Assembly (NCBI GenBank): GCA_021432605.1
Contig: MU271143.1
Coordinates: forward strand, 3,667,277-3,731,276
Direction: 5' to 3'
From: Coniochaeta sp. PMI_546
Lineage: Eukaryota; Ascomycota; Sordariomycetes; Coniochaetales; Coniochaetaceae
Length of the DNA: 64,000 nucleotides
Shown: positions 12,305-22,286 of the stretch, piece by piece
Layout: every line of letters begins with the position of its first letter
Position numbering within the stretch: the first letter of the stretch is position 1
The notes under the pieces: generated by a model
The model's database searches: none
Seen by the model: the letters and a program-made list of their open reading frames with translations, nothing else
What the model was told of the DNA's origin: nothing
Position numbers and translations under genes: made by a program

Positions 12305-12411
12305 GGTCCCATAGCTCAGTTGGTTAGAGCGTCGTACTAATAGTCACCGTCGTCATGATGATGACTATCAAGTAAATGCGAAGGTCTTGGGTTCAACCCC
12401 CAATGGGACCA
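12305..12411 (+). tRNA. tRNA-Ile (anticodon AAT) with a 33-nt intron
   Basis: Acceptor stem GGTCCCA pairs with TGGGACC, followed by discriminator A. The D arm is GCTCAGTTGGTTAGAGC, and the anticodon stem is TCGTA/TGCGA. The anticodon AAT lies at 12339-12341, and the T arm is TTGGGTTCAACCCCCAA. The intron 12343-12375 sits at the canonical position after base 37. Bases TAGTCA around the anticodon pair with TGACTA in the intron, as expected for tRNA-splicing endonuclease substrates. A CTTTT run at 12415-12419 is the Pol III terminator. Confidence 0.95.
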
Positions 12412-13267
12412 ACTCTTTTGCCTGTGGACGCTGACGGACGGCCTCCGATGGCTTCATTATTGTCCTGTTTGTTGCATACGCAATGGTTCGGAGAGAAGAT
12501 TTGCAGCAATATACTTGTTTCCATTTTGAGCAGGGCTTACTTGGGCACAGACGTTGACCACTTTGGGATCGTCTTTTGCATTGTCACCCTTTAACTAGAT
12601 TCAGGGGGGCCGTTCTGCTCCTTGCAGACGACTATATTCTTCAGTCACGCACACACAGCTTTGAAGAGTCTACTCGAGAGCCTCGAGAAGCGAGCCTCCG
12701 TCACAACTATGCCAATGTGTTATGGACCTGCCGCTTCCTCCGAGCTTTTCTTACTGTTGGGCTCAACTAGGTTTGAAGATCCTTTTTTGGCCATGACGGC
12801 AGTGGTAAGGGATTGGGTCGCTGAGGAAATCTTCTCATGGCATAACTCATTCTCGATATCCACGACGAGCGATCGCGGTGGCCGTTCCTATCTGACTCTA
12901 GTTGCCAAGGAGTTCAAGTTTTCTCGCACGCATCCACTGCAAGTGACAAAATGCGGTTAGGAGGACTCGTCAGCTCACTCGAATTCTTCGGCTTGATTGG
13001 CCACAATTGCGCCTTTCGGGAAAGTGGGGGACCTGATTGCGCAGCCCCTTGACTTACATGGCATGAGGGTCATGGTCTCCTTATCAGGTAATGAAGTGTC
13101 GACTCTCCGCCGACTTGTCTCGGGGCTCCCAATTCGAATTTAATGCTTCGTCTGTCCTTCTAAAAGAGGTGTCTGAGGTGCTATATCCTCAGTTGCTGAA
13201 CTGAACCCTCAGCAGCATCTTTCAGCCCGTCTTCGAATCTTAGCACTATCCTGAGAGACTCACGGAA
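12412..13267. other. Intergenic, nothing recognised apart from the tRNA terminator
   Basis: Short frames only. No motif or repeat stands out between the tRNA terminator and the start of the secreted His/Pro-rich protein gene. Confidence 0.6.
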
Positions 13268-15011
13268 ATGCACGGTCTCCTGAAGGCCGCTTTGCTGCTG
13301 GCGCCTGTGTCGGCGGTGGCGAGGAAGAGTGGTGATGTACGCAGACACGGTAAGACTCCTTGGACACGGCGATGGAGGACCTAGAGCTAACGATGTCTTA
13401 ATAGCTTACACGCCAGCAGCTGACGTTGTTCATGGTGCTGAGGATGGCCCAGAACTAGGAAACCCCGACTCAGCCTTCTTGCCTGATCTCCCTTGGACGC
13501 CTGCGGTACCGGATGTGCCAGACGTTCCTGTTGCGCCTGATATGCCTAATATGCCTGATGTGCCTGAGGTATCTAATGCAGATGATATGCCCGGTGCGCC
13601 TGGTAGACACAGCGAAGCCGAGCCTAGTGATGCTTTCGACTTCGAGCTGGCTGAGTTTCAGTTCTTGCTTGAGCAAAAGGCCGAGCTTGAGGAGATGATC
13701 GCTTTCCAGGAGCTACGCCTTGCTGAGGAGTATGGATGGTCGCCGTACGGTGGTGATGGAGAGTGCCACGGCCTCAAGTGCCTGGTCGAGAACATTGTCG
13801 AGAAAGTGAGCGACGCGGCCATGTCCTTCTACGAAGACATCACCGGTGTCGAGGATATGCACGACGGGCCTGGTCATGGAAAGGGGCCTTGGTGGAGACA
13901 CCCTAAGCACCCCAAGCATCCAAAACACGGAAAGCCGGGCAAGCCTCATTGCCCTGGCAAGTTCCCTCACCACGGCTGGCCACACCACGGAAATCACTCT
14001 CATCACGGAAACCATACTCATGGCAACCACACGTTCCCTCATCCACCACCCTGGCGCCGCCCTCACAAATTCCCGCACCATCCTCCTCCGTTCTGCCGTT
14101 GTCCACCACCACCGCACCGTGGCGGCCCGCAACATCCGCCTCCCCCACCGCCTCCGCCAGGCCACCCTCCTCATCGTGGCGGGCCTCAAGACCCGCCTCC
14201 ACCACCGCCGCCTGACCATCCACCTCATCGCGGACCACCGCATCGGAAACCTGGGGACGATGGTCGACGCCCGCCACCCCCAGACAAGGATGAGACACCG
14301 GAGTTCGCCGATGATGAACCAGATTCCTCCTCTCCCCCTTGGAATAGACCACCTCCGACTCACCCTGACGACCACGGCATCCCCCCGCCCCCACCTCACG
14401 ACCACCAGGGTGGTCCACCACCGCACCACGGCCCACCTAGGCATCACATCCCGCTTCCCCTGAAGATAGCCGCCGCATTCACTCTCTTCATCGTCATCTT
14501 CGCCCTGCACCGCCGGGTCCACGGTAAATACTCATCTTGCATGGCCCGGCGCGAGGCCCACCGGCGCCGCCGCGCCGACCGCCGTCAGTTCGTCAAGCGG
14601 CTCCTCTTCGGGCCGTGGCTCCCACGTTGCGACGCCGACGCCGAGGAGGAAGAAAAGGAAGCCATGTTGCAACACCACGAGGAAGAAGAGACCAGCATGG
14701 AGGAGGAGCTGGCCTCTTGCCGGATGGCGGCTGATGTGGTTGGGGATATTGTCGCTGCTGAGGAGGGGAGGGCGCTGCTTGCTGAGGAGGGTAGGAATGT
14801 GACTGCGTCTGGGCAGCCCGAGGTAACTGCTGTCGCGCAGCCGAGTTTTGTGCATTATGTGGAGGAGGGCGTGGAGGAGGAGGAGGTGTTGCCTGCGTAT
14901 GATGAGCGGTCGGACAGCTCCATCGCCGATGGAATGAGGTACACGCCTGGCTCGAGCGCGTATACGCCTTCGAGCAGTGGGAGTGATGAGCTTGGAGATA
15001 GGAAGTACTGA
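13268..15011 (+). CDS. Secreted/type I membrane protein, His/Pro-rich, unknown function
   Basis: Exons 13268-13349 and 13405-15011 (55-nt intron) give 562 aa. Exon 1 encodes a signal peptide (MHGLLKAALLLAPVSAVA, likely cleaved after Ala18), which a search for one uninterrupted frame would miss. The ectodomain has a Pro/Asp/Met repeat (P-D-V-P and P-D-M-P units, residues about 60-95), a Glu-rich helix, a KHPKHPKHGK run and many His-Gly-Asn repeats. It also has several PPHRG-type polyproline blocks. A transmembrane helix (LKIAAAFTLFIVIFAL) sits near residue 380, followed by an Arg-rich stop-transfer segment and an acidic Glu-rich cytoplasmic tail. The His-rich stretch could bind metal, and the extended polyproline region would suit a wall-spanning sensor. 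Both are guesses from composition; no family is recognised. Confidence 0.8.
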
Positions 15012-15362
15012 GTGACACCAGGTCAAGGTGTATGATTTCATTTGTTCGGCTGGGCAGGGTAAGGGCCTCGCTTTTCTGCAGCCTGTTCCCTTGATTGTAT
15101 AATCTGAGTTTGTTTCTCTTCTGGATACTTTCTCGAGAGTGTCATCGCTGTCTTGGATGAAGCCACATGGCTGTAGAATTAATATGTGAATCGGCTCTCG
15201 ATCCTTGATATAGCCGTTCTCAATGCTTATGAGCTTGCAATGCTGTTCCTGTTCACCTTAAGTGCACCCCCGATACCCGTCATCTATGCCATGACCCCCA
15301 TACTCATTCGACGCTAGACTCCTCTGTAGGATAACCATCTCATGCAATGCAAGACACGGGCT
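15012..15362. other. Convergent 3' regions
   Basis: About 350 bp between the stop codons of two convergent genes. Nothing but presumed 3' UTR sequence is seen. Confidence 0.6.
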
Positions 15363-16598
15363 TCAGCCAAACACAAACTCCTCGTAATTCTGCCGAATCC
15401 TCTCCACTCCATCTCTTAGTCCCCAGCCTTTGATCTCGCATATCCTGCGATACATCTCCTCCAGCATCGCATCCATTCTATCACCCGCAACATGCAGGTC
15501 ACTCTCAACCAGTATCCTATCATCGGGACAAGCCTTCACCACATCAGGGAATTTACTCGCTCCGCCCTCGGTGGCCAGATTTATCGCAACCGAGAAGGAA
15601 AAGAATATCCTCGCTGGTATGGACGGATGGAGGTACTGCCTGAGCACCTGTACCGGGCCGGTAAAAGAGTGCAGACATATCCGCGGCGGGAACGGTCTCG
15701 GCGCCAGCACCAATCGACCCTCCGGCGTCCGCTCCCCTTCCTCGTCACTGTCGTCTTCCCAATCCTCCGCACCCTGGGCAACGAGTTTCTGCTTCCGTTT
15801 CGGCACGACCTCTTTCTCGTGCCCTTTCCACAGACTGCACAGCGCGTCGAACAGGACGCCGTGCGCCTGCACGCCGTGGACGCTGCAGGCGCGGCCGAGC
15901 TCGCCTGCTATCCGCAGCTGGGCGAGGAGGATGTTCGTCTGGTGGGGCATGGAGACGCGGTGGGGACTCAGCCAGCGACCTTCGCGGCCGCCGGGGGTGA
16001 GGGCTGTGTCGCGCGCTGAGTGCTCTGGTTCGGTCCAGGGAACGGGGAGGCGGAAGCCTTTGTCTAGTCCTACTTCGCCTACTAGCGCCAGGGGGTGGGC
16101 CTCCAGGCGTGACCGGACTTGGGGAAGGTAGGTTGAGAGGGGGATCGGGTCGGGGAGAGAGGATATGAAGTCGTCGTCTGGTGAGGGGACGAGGACGGAT
16201 TTGTAGTGGTTGATTTTCGCCTCGGTTGGGGAGGAACTAGGAGTGTAGGTTGCTTTGTCTGGCGAGAGTGAGTCGTCGAAGAGTTGGTAGGAGAACCAAG
16301 GATGCCAGCCGAAGGCGGGAAGGATACGATTGGACTCAGAGGTGGAGGCCAGGGCTGTGTGGTCGTGAATGCCGTGGGACGCGGCGACAGAGGGAACAAG
16401 GTCTTGGTCTTGGGCCCGTGTTGACATTACCGTGAGGACCCTGGCTGACATGCTAGGGATGTCGGCTATTGACGACATGGTATCTGTTGGATGGCAGTGG
16501 GCGTCAATGACGCCGATGTCCCAGGGGAAGGGCTCCAGGTGGTCTTCATCTTGCCTGGAAGGCGCACGGTTGGTGTTCTCGCTATGGTCCAGGCACAT
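15363..16598 (-). CDS. TatD-family metal-dependent hydrolase (Cut9-interacting Scn1-like)
   Basis: A single-exon gene of 411 aa. The TatD/amidohydrolase signature IDAHCHPTD gives metal ligands H34 and H36. GEVGLDKG, LHSFTGP and RILVESDLH follow in the family order and supply the remaining Glu, His and Asp ligands. Two insertions (a Ser/Thr-rich loop near residue 125 and an acidic DDSDEEGE loop near 280) are typical of the fungal Scn1-like branch rather than bacterial TatD (about 260 aa). Family members are 3'-5' nucleases or phosphodiesterases; in fission yeast Scn1 was found through the APC/C subunit Cut9. The substrate here is unknown. It is divergent from the gene at 17292. Confidence 0.85.
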   Translation of the reverse strand: MCLDHSENTNRAPSRQDEDHLEPFPWDIGVIDAHCHPTDTMSSIADIPSMSARVLTVMSTRAQDQDLVPSVAASHGIHDHTALASTSESNRILPAFGWHPWFSYQLFDDSLSPDKATYTPSSSPTEAKINHYKSVLVPSPDDDFISSLPDPIPLSTYLPQVRSRLEAHPLALVGEVGLDKGFRLPVPWTEPEHSARDTALTPGGREGRWLSPHRVSMPHQTNILLAQLRIAGELGRACSVHGVQAHGVLFDALCSLWKGHEKEVVPKRKQKLVAQGAEDWEDDSDEEGERTPEGRLVLAPRPFPPRICLHSFTGPVQVLRQYLHPSIPARIFFSFSVAINLATEGGASKFPDVVKACPDDRILVESDLHVAGDRMDAMLEEMYRRICEIKGWGLRDGVERIRQNYEEFVFG

Positions 16599-16739
16599 TG
16601 TGTGGCCTGAGCTTAGTTTCTAGTCGTTATATTACAGCCCCCTTGGTCTAATATGCCGGATCGAGTAGGTTTTTATACGTGGATTAGACAAGTTCTTTTT
16701 AGTTCTAATGGTGACTGTTGAGTCACTTGTGCCTTACCT

Positions 16740-16765
16740 TTACAGTTGTCAGTTACAGTTGTCAG
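16740..16765 (+). repeat. 13-bp tandem duplication
   Basis: TTACAGTTGTCAG occurs twice head to tail. It may be a duplicated factor site or a slippage product. Confidence 0.7.
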
Positions 16766-16829
16766 TACCTGCCTTACTGGCTGTTATTTCGACTGCAGGG
16801 TGACACTGATGTCACACTGAGAGCTTGAG

Positions 16830-16854
16830 CTTATCGTTATCGGTTATCGATAAG
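16830..16854. promoter_or_regulatory. TTATCG array with TTATCGATAA palindrome
   Basis: Three TTATCG units in a row end in the perfect palindrome TTATCGATAA (16844-16853), 230-256 bp upstream of the TatD-like gene. The same composite occurs before the BMS1 gene at 28288-28310. The motif contains overlapping inverted GATA cores. Confidence 0.4.
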
Positions 16855-17291
16855 ACAGTGAGCGGAGGGGAAGCTGCTGTGTGTGTAACATCGCTTGGGC
16901 TCAAGGCGCTGCGGTGATGCCATGTCACGTGGCGCTGAATGCACAGCACCCTGAAGCACTTGACATGTGATCCCAGCAGCCACACGAATGACATCGATCC
17001 CCCTCCATTCTCACGAGTACCACATATGTCAGACAAAGCCGATGCAGATGCAAGCTCGAGATAGCTCAACGACCCCTCTCTGCGCCCAGGAGAGGAGATG
17101 ATGTAGCCAACTCCCACACCTCAGCTTGATAGCTAACAGCTTGCCAGCTGTTGTTCAGGGTCCTTTCTCTCATCTCGTCTTGCGATAATCAAGCATGTAA
17201 AGCATCATACCATCCCAAATCTTCTGGGGAGTTAATCAAGGTGTTTCAGTCCATCCGCGTCACAGATCACTGCTAAAAGACACCTGACACG

Positions 17292-18371
17292 ATGCCCATC
17301 CCAAACCCGGTGTACGGGCTCATGGTGCCCTTCCTCTGCGTTGTCACCCTGCCGCTGGCCATTTTCGCCGGTATCACCACGACCCTGGCTTTCTCCGTCC
17401 TCATGTTCCGCGTCATGCTCGTCTACCTCGACATCGCGGTCAGCCTCGTACCGCAATATCTCATGGGCCGGAGCGGTGACCGCAGACAGTCGCAATCCGT
17501 GACCTATCTGCCAGATTACGGGCAGAGTCTCCATGAAGGAAACCTCAGCCCCAAATTAGTACCATCCAACAGTGACGGCACCGGACTCGGAAGCGGCCAC
17601 AACACCCCACCCATAATGCCTATCGGCTACCTGGCGTCCGGCCACCGCAGTCCAACACGCACAACACCCCACGCTCACTTTGCAAGCGCACCAAGCAGCG
17701 TCATAAGCCCCAGCGCAGGCCGCCGGTCTCGACGCGGCAGTCTGGCGGGGAACAGCGTCACCACGTCGGTCGGCACCATCACGCCCGTCAAGGAAGAAAC
17801 GGCCACCAGCGAGGGAAACGGCTGTTTGGCCGGCGGTGCTGGGTCGTCGTCCTTTCTCATGCTCAAAGACCAGTCCGGCAGCGTCGGTAGCTCGGCGATA
17901 GTGCGCGATTTCGAAGGCGTTGGCGGATGGCGACTGGCGTCCGAGGATAAGACCGAGGACGACGACTCTGATTGGGCTAATATTAACTCGAGGCTGGAGT
18001 TACCGCTCGAGAGGTTGAGACAGCAGCAGCAGCACCAGGGACAGCATCACCACAGGACGCCGAGCGGGCACAGTGGGACTGTTACGCCGGGCGAGGGGAG
18101 CTATTTGATGATGAAGGGCACGAAAGGAAGAGGGAGTGATGGGGCGGTGGCAGCTTTTGATATTGCTGAAAGAGAGAGAGATACTAATTGGGGTTCGGCT
18201 GTCGTTGGTGGAAATCAGATGGCTGCGCCGTCGGGCAAAACCAGTGTGTCGCCTAATAGCAGCCGGGTGAGGATCGGGCAAGGCGTAGTCACCTTTACGG
18301 GCGTGGAGAGGATTGACGGATATTTCCCGGCTACGTTGTCACCGAAGTCGGCTAGGAAAGGAGCTGTGTGA
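17292..18371 (+). CDS. Small Ser-rich membrane protein, unknown
   Basis: A single exon of 359 aa starting at an ATG in good context (cacgATGcc). Residues 7-55 form one long hydrophobic stretch (VYGLMVPFLCVVTLPLAIFA and onward), enough for two close helices or a membrane hairpin. The rest is a hydrophilic, Ser/Thr/Gly-rich, probably disordered tail. It contains basic phospho-sites such as RRSRRGS near residue 150 and a Q/H run (QQQQHQGQHHH). Such an anchor plus long tail is seen in many fungal proteins of unknown role. I do not recognise a named family. GC-rich codon use supports a real gene. Confidence 0.75.
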   Translation: MPIPNPVYGLMVPFLCVVTLPLAIFAGITTTLAFSVLMFRVMLVYLDIAVSLVPQYLMGRSGDRRQSQSVTYLPDYGQSLHEGNLSPKLVPSNSDGTGLGSGHNTPPIMPIGYLASGHRSPTRTTPHAHFASAPSSVISPSAGRRSRRGSLAGNSVTTSVGTITPVKEETATSEGNGCLAGGAGSSSFLMLKDQSGSVGSSAIVRDFEGVGGWRLASEDKTEDDDSDWANINSRLELPLERLRQQQQHQGQHHHRTPSGHSGTVTPGEGSYLMMKGTKGRGSDGAVAAFDIAERERDTNWGSAVVGGNQMAAPSGKTSVSPNSSRVRIGQGVVTFTGVERIDGYFPATLSPKSARKGAV

Positions 18372-19275
18372 CGCCTGTGTGGCAGATGTTATTCGAGATT
18401 GACGATGCGTGTATACTAAGGTTCCATGTGGAAAGATGGGGTTACATCAAGATTCTCACTTGGGGTTCTTGTACCTTCCTGCAATTGTACTGGGGAAAAT
18501 GGCCAGGGGCGTTGAAAGCAAGCCTTTTTTGAGACTCTAGGCTTCGGGGGTTATGACATAAGGCGTATTAATGAGTGTGTTGTATCAATGAATCAGAATG
18601 TTAACGTACTCGAACGGAATCTCGACGTACGAGAAATTCTTCCCTGCTTCTTGCGCCAGTTCCTTTAGCATTCAGTTGTCGCCAGAAGTCGAGTCACGGT
18701 GCAAATTGATGCACTTCAATGCTTCTCTTCAACCAATGGGGTTCTTAGTTGCAGTTCGGCAGACCATCTCATGCGAGCCACTATGACTGGGCATCAAGTG
18801 AGGTCCTATAGGAAGCAGCAGCACGATCTTTTGCCTTCTGAATGGCCAATTATTTTTTTCACTGCAAATTTAACCCTGGGCAGGGGTGAGAGTGAAATAC
18901 ATCAATAACGTAAGACGACCAAGAGCTACCTTACCGATAGCGAGCATGTCAGGTATGTACCGCCGACGTTCGCCCCTCACCGTCAATGGGAAACAAACTG
19001 TGTGGAAAATGGGTGACGTTGTCGACGACAGTGAGCATCTTGTCCTCTTTCGACACTAGTTGTTGACAAAGATGTCACTTCAAGTCACCATAACCGTAAG
19101 ACTCCAGTTTGGCATACCTAGACAACTAATCCCTTGTCAAATAAGAAGCGCTCCAGATGTACGTCAAAGCCGTGCCCGCAATCAGCTGGTATCCTGTAAA
19201 GCCACCCAAAACGCCAGATCATCAACCCATTACCATGCCTCCACGTCCAACTGCCCATCGCTCAAGAGACAATCC
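18372..19275. other. Intergenic, convergent 3' ends
   Basis: About 900 bp between two convergent genes. No coding or repeat signal. Confidence 0.6.
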
Positions 19276-19923
19276 CTACAACAACTGCCAAAAGTAATTC
19301 GCATACCAAAACCTCGACAATTTCCGATCCATAGTGACAACCTGCACATCCTTCTTCCGATCATTCCGCACAATCGCCTTGCTAAACTCCCCGTCCTTCG
19401 CATCCCTCTCGATCTCGATGCCCAAGCTCCGATACACCTTAAGTCTCAGCAACACCTCGTCCTCCACCACGCTCGTCGTATCACCTCCGTCCACGCCCTG
19501 TAGCTCTAGCTCCTGCAGTCTAGCATTCAGATCCGCCATCTGCGCCTGGAGGCGCTCCGCCTCGACCTCGGCGTCGGACGCTGCTTTCGCGATGCGGAAC
19601 TTCTGCGTGTCCAGCCGGGCGATCTGGTCTGCGTGCGCGGACGAGCTGTGGGAGGAGACGAGCTCCGCATGCTGGGAGGCGAGGATGGATTGTTGCCGGG
19701 CCAGTCGTCGCAGGGCATTTTCGGCGTCGCGGAGGCGCAGGTCGCGAGCTTGGTTGAGTGTTGATAAAGATTCGGAGATGCGGCTCACGGCGATTTTGTC
19801 CGGAGTTATGTTGAAGTTGGCTATTGTGTGCCTAATGAGCTAAACAAATGTCAGTTTCTGGGATAGGTGACGAGGCGCGTATAGAGGAGATTTTACGTTG
19901 GAGGGATCTTCTTCGAGAAGCAT
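19276..19923 (-). CDS. SPC24: Kinetochore protein Spc24 (Ndc80 complex)
   Basis: Two exons (19897-19923 and 19276-19839; 57-nt intron) give 196 aa, close to the usual fungal Spc24 size. The tiny first exon encodes MLLEEDPSN; the second continues [15 protein letters not shown]. Residues about 30-125 form an unbroken coiled coil, including [10 protein letters not shown] and [20 protein letters not shown]. The C-terminal globular part ([17 protein letters not shown], then [13 protein letters not shown] and [11 protein letters not shown]) is the RWD-like domain that packs with Spc25. The Spc24-Spc25 head binds Mis12/CENP-T at the inner kinetochore, while the Ndc80-Nuf2 end binds microtubules. The gene is divergent from FIS1, with 560 bp between starts. 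Confidence 0.92.
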
Positions 19924-20483
19924 TTTCTACGGTGGGTGTGTTTGTTGCACAGTGAGGAAGAAGTCTTGTTTGCGTGGCTGTGATAATATACGTAAACGGT
20001 TCAACTCCGGAAGGACGATGATTTTAATGGCGTTTGTGAGTGTTTAGAGATGATGCAGTCCCGAAACCAGCTTGTACAATTGATTGCGACCATATGCACG
20101 GCCCAGAACAGTATAAAAGCTAAACATCCAGACGTTGTTGGGACAACGGAGGATTGCCTTATCTTATCGGAGTGCAAGCGTGACTCCACTGGACCCCTGT
20201 CATCCGTCGTCATCGCTCCCGCCACATTTCAGACAGCCGCGGAACTTGCTTGAGCTTCAGCCACACTGGAATTCATATCGGATCATTCAGTCAGCTGCCT
20301 GACTTTTTGTTCGTAGTTCCTCGACTTGCACTCTCGTCCTTCAGTCCTATCAATCCTAAGAGACGACTTCGATTACTTGAAAGATCGGAAGCTTTCTTGA
20401 AGACTACTACCCATTCGTCTCCTGCCACTTCGTTCGAAACAGATTCCTCCAGCAGCATCGCTTCTCGAAGCTCAGCCTTGACA
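19924..20483. promoter_or_regulatory. Shared SPC24/FIS1 promoter region
   Basis: 560 bp between divergent starts. TATAAAAG lies at 20112-20119 on the plus strand, 365-372 bp before the FIS1 ATG. A single TTATCG lies at 20164-20169. The downstream pyrimidine-rich stretch probably is the FIS1 leader. Confidence 0.45.
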
Positions 20484-21072
20484 ATGACACAACTACCTTG
20501 TAAAGTGTCTTCCTGAGTTCGACTGTTTAGTGCCCTCCAACTAACTTAGAGCAGATGCAATCGACGCGGAAACACCGCTGAACCCAGCCGAACTGAACGT
20601 CCTCCGGGCGCAGTACGAAAAGGAAGGCGACATGGTCGGCGTGCAAACCAAGTTCAACTATGCATGGGTACGCATCCCCTAACTTTTGTTCTACACCTCT
20701 CTACCTGTAACTCACCACTAACGTTTCCACCTCGCTTAGGGACTCGTCAAATCCAATGTCCGCGCCGACCAGCACCTCGGCGTCATGCTCCTCTCGGAAA
20801 TTTTCAGAACGTCGCCCGAGCGCCGAAGGGAATGTCTATACTACCTCGCGCTCGGAAACTACAAGCTGGGCAACTACGGCGAGGCGAGGAGGTACAACGA
20901 TCTACTGCTCGAGAAGGAGCCGGCGAACCTGCAAGCTGCCAACCTGGGGACGTTAATCGACGATAAGGTTGCTAAGGAGGGACTGATGGGCGTTGCGATC
21001 ATCAGTGGTGTCGCTGTTGCGGCCGGTGTCATTGGTGGCGTGTTGTTGAGGAATCTGGGAAGGAAGAGATGA
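20484..21072 (+). CDS. FIS1: Mitochondrial fission protein Fis1
   Basis: Three exons (20484-20499, 20555-20667, 20740-21072) give 153 aa, the normal Fis1 length. Exon 1 holds only 16 nt (MTQLP plus one base). The acceptor at 20553-20554 was chosen because it yields the family N-terminus [23 protein letters not shown], then [19 protein letters not shown] and [12 protein letters not shown], are the two TPR-like repeats of the cytosolic helical bundle. The C-terminus is a single tail-anchor helix (about 125-148) followed by RNLGRKR, the basic signal for the outer mitochondrial membrane. Fis1 recruits the Dnm1 fission machinery through adaptor proteins. Confidence 0.95.
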
Positions 21073-22286
21073 GCCGGCATGGACTGGTAGGCTGGTGTTC
21101 GTAAGGGACAGGTTGAATGCATGGATTCAGTACGGCGTTGACTTGGGAGCGTCTTTTTTTCTTCAGGGTGTCGGCTAGGAAGGTAAATACATATTCACTT
21201 TTGTACCATGTGCTGTATATCTTCCTGTTCATCAGTCTACTAGTTAAAGGGTATCGCGTCGATACTCACCGAGAAACTCTCCACTATCACCAACTGTGGC
21301 CATACCAGCTGTGGCACCAGACTCTTGTGGCTGTGCGTGTACGTGGCTGGCTGAGTCGCTGCTTGAGTCGCCGCTTGGCCCCACCTCGATGGGAAATCGA
21401 AACATGACGAAACCTGAAGATGTCCGCTGAGGTCAAGGTGGGGCATTGAAGACGACATGTCACAGGCACAGGTGACAGCTTGGAAATCAAGAGTCAGGTA
21501 CCTTTGTGTAGTGTAGGCAGCTGAGAAAAATGTTTGTGGAATATATCACTCAACAGACTCGCTGTCACAGGGTTGACGCGGTGGCATTTCCGCCCATTAT
21601 CACGAGTCGATATTGAAACTTATTGCGCCCATAACCTTACCGTGCAGTTAACCGACCTGCCGTCTCCCGATATCGTCTCGCTGTATCCACGCATCTCCGA
21701 TGCAGATCCGTCTGACCTCTGTAGGGACAGTTGTACACGTACCTGGCAGTACCTTTTACCTTGCTAGAGTCAGGCTCCCGGGTCTTTCCACGTCGCTACC
21801 GACATACATCATAGTTGGGCCCACTTTGCTTTATTCCACCTTACGGTCCTTACCACGGTAACCTGCAGTGCGCTTCATCAAGGCTCCGCGCAGCCGCAGT
21901 CAGCCTTGGAACATTTGGGTCGCATTCACTTCAACTTCGATTCAACCTTGACTTGAACCTCGCTGAATCGAACGACATTCCCTACATCGAAATCGATAGT
22001 CGTTCGATAACAGTCTTCCTACGGTCCTTAGCTTCTTACCTACAGCCAACCAGTTTAGTCGACCTTCATACCTCGCCACCTCTTCCAACAACAAACGAAG
22101 CAAGCAGCGACCTCCACCTCTCGGCATACAGCTAGGAGATCACTGGTTTACTGCAGTCTCTTCGTACATATCACCAGGACGGCTTCGCGGATACTTAGAA
22201 GTGCCGCCCTTGCTGGCGGCCTGTGGCTTGCAGCCACAGCTTACGATCTGTACCAACAAGCTCGCCAACAGACCGGACAACCTGAG
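21073..22286. other. Intergenic and 5' leader region
   Basis: About 1.2 kb with short frames only. The last 200-300 bp, directly before the RING gene ATG, are probably its promoter and leader. No repeat or RNA gene was seen. Confidence 0.55.

Larger units (their letters stand above)
16599..17291. other. Divergent promoter region with several motifs
   Basis: About 690 bp between divergent starts. It holds TGAGTCA (16719-16725, a GCN4/CPC1-type site), a 13-bp tandem duplication (16740-16765), a TTATCG array (16830-16854) and CACGTG (16926-16931). No gene is seen. Confidence 0.55.

Noticed and set aside
13713-14522. 269-codon minus-strand frame opposite the His/Pro-rich protein
   Set aside because: Arg/Trp-rich mirror of Pro/His codons; the plus-strand gene has a signal peptide, intron and membrane helix.
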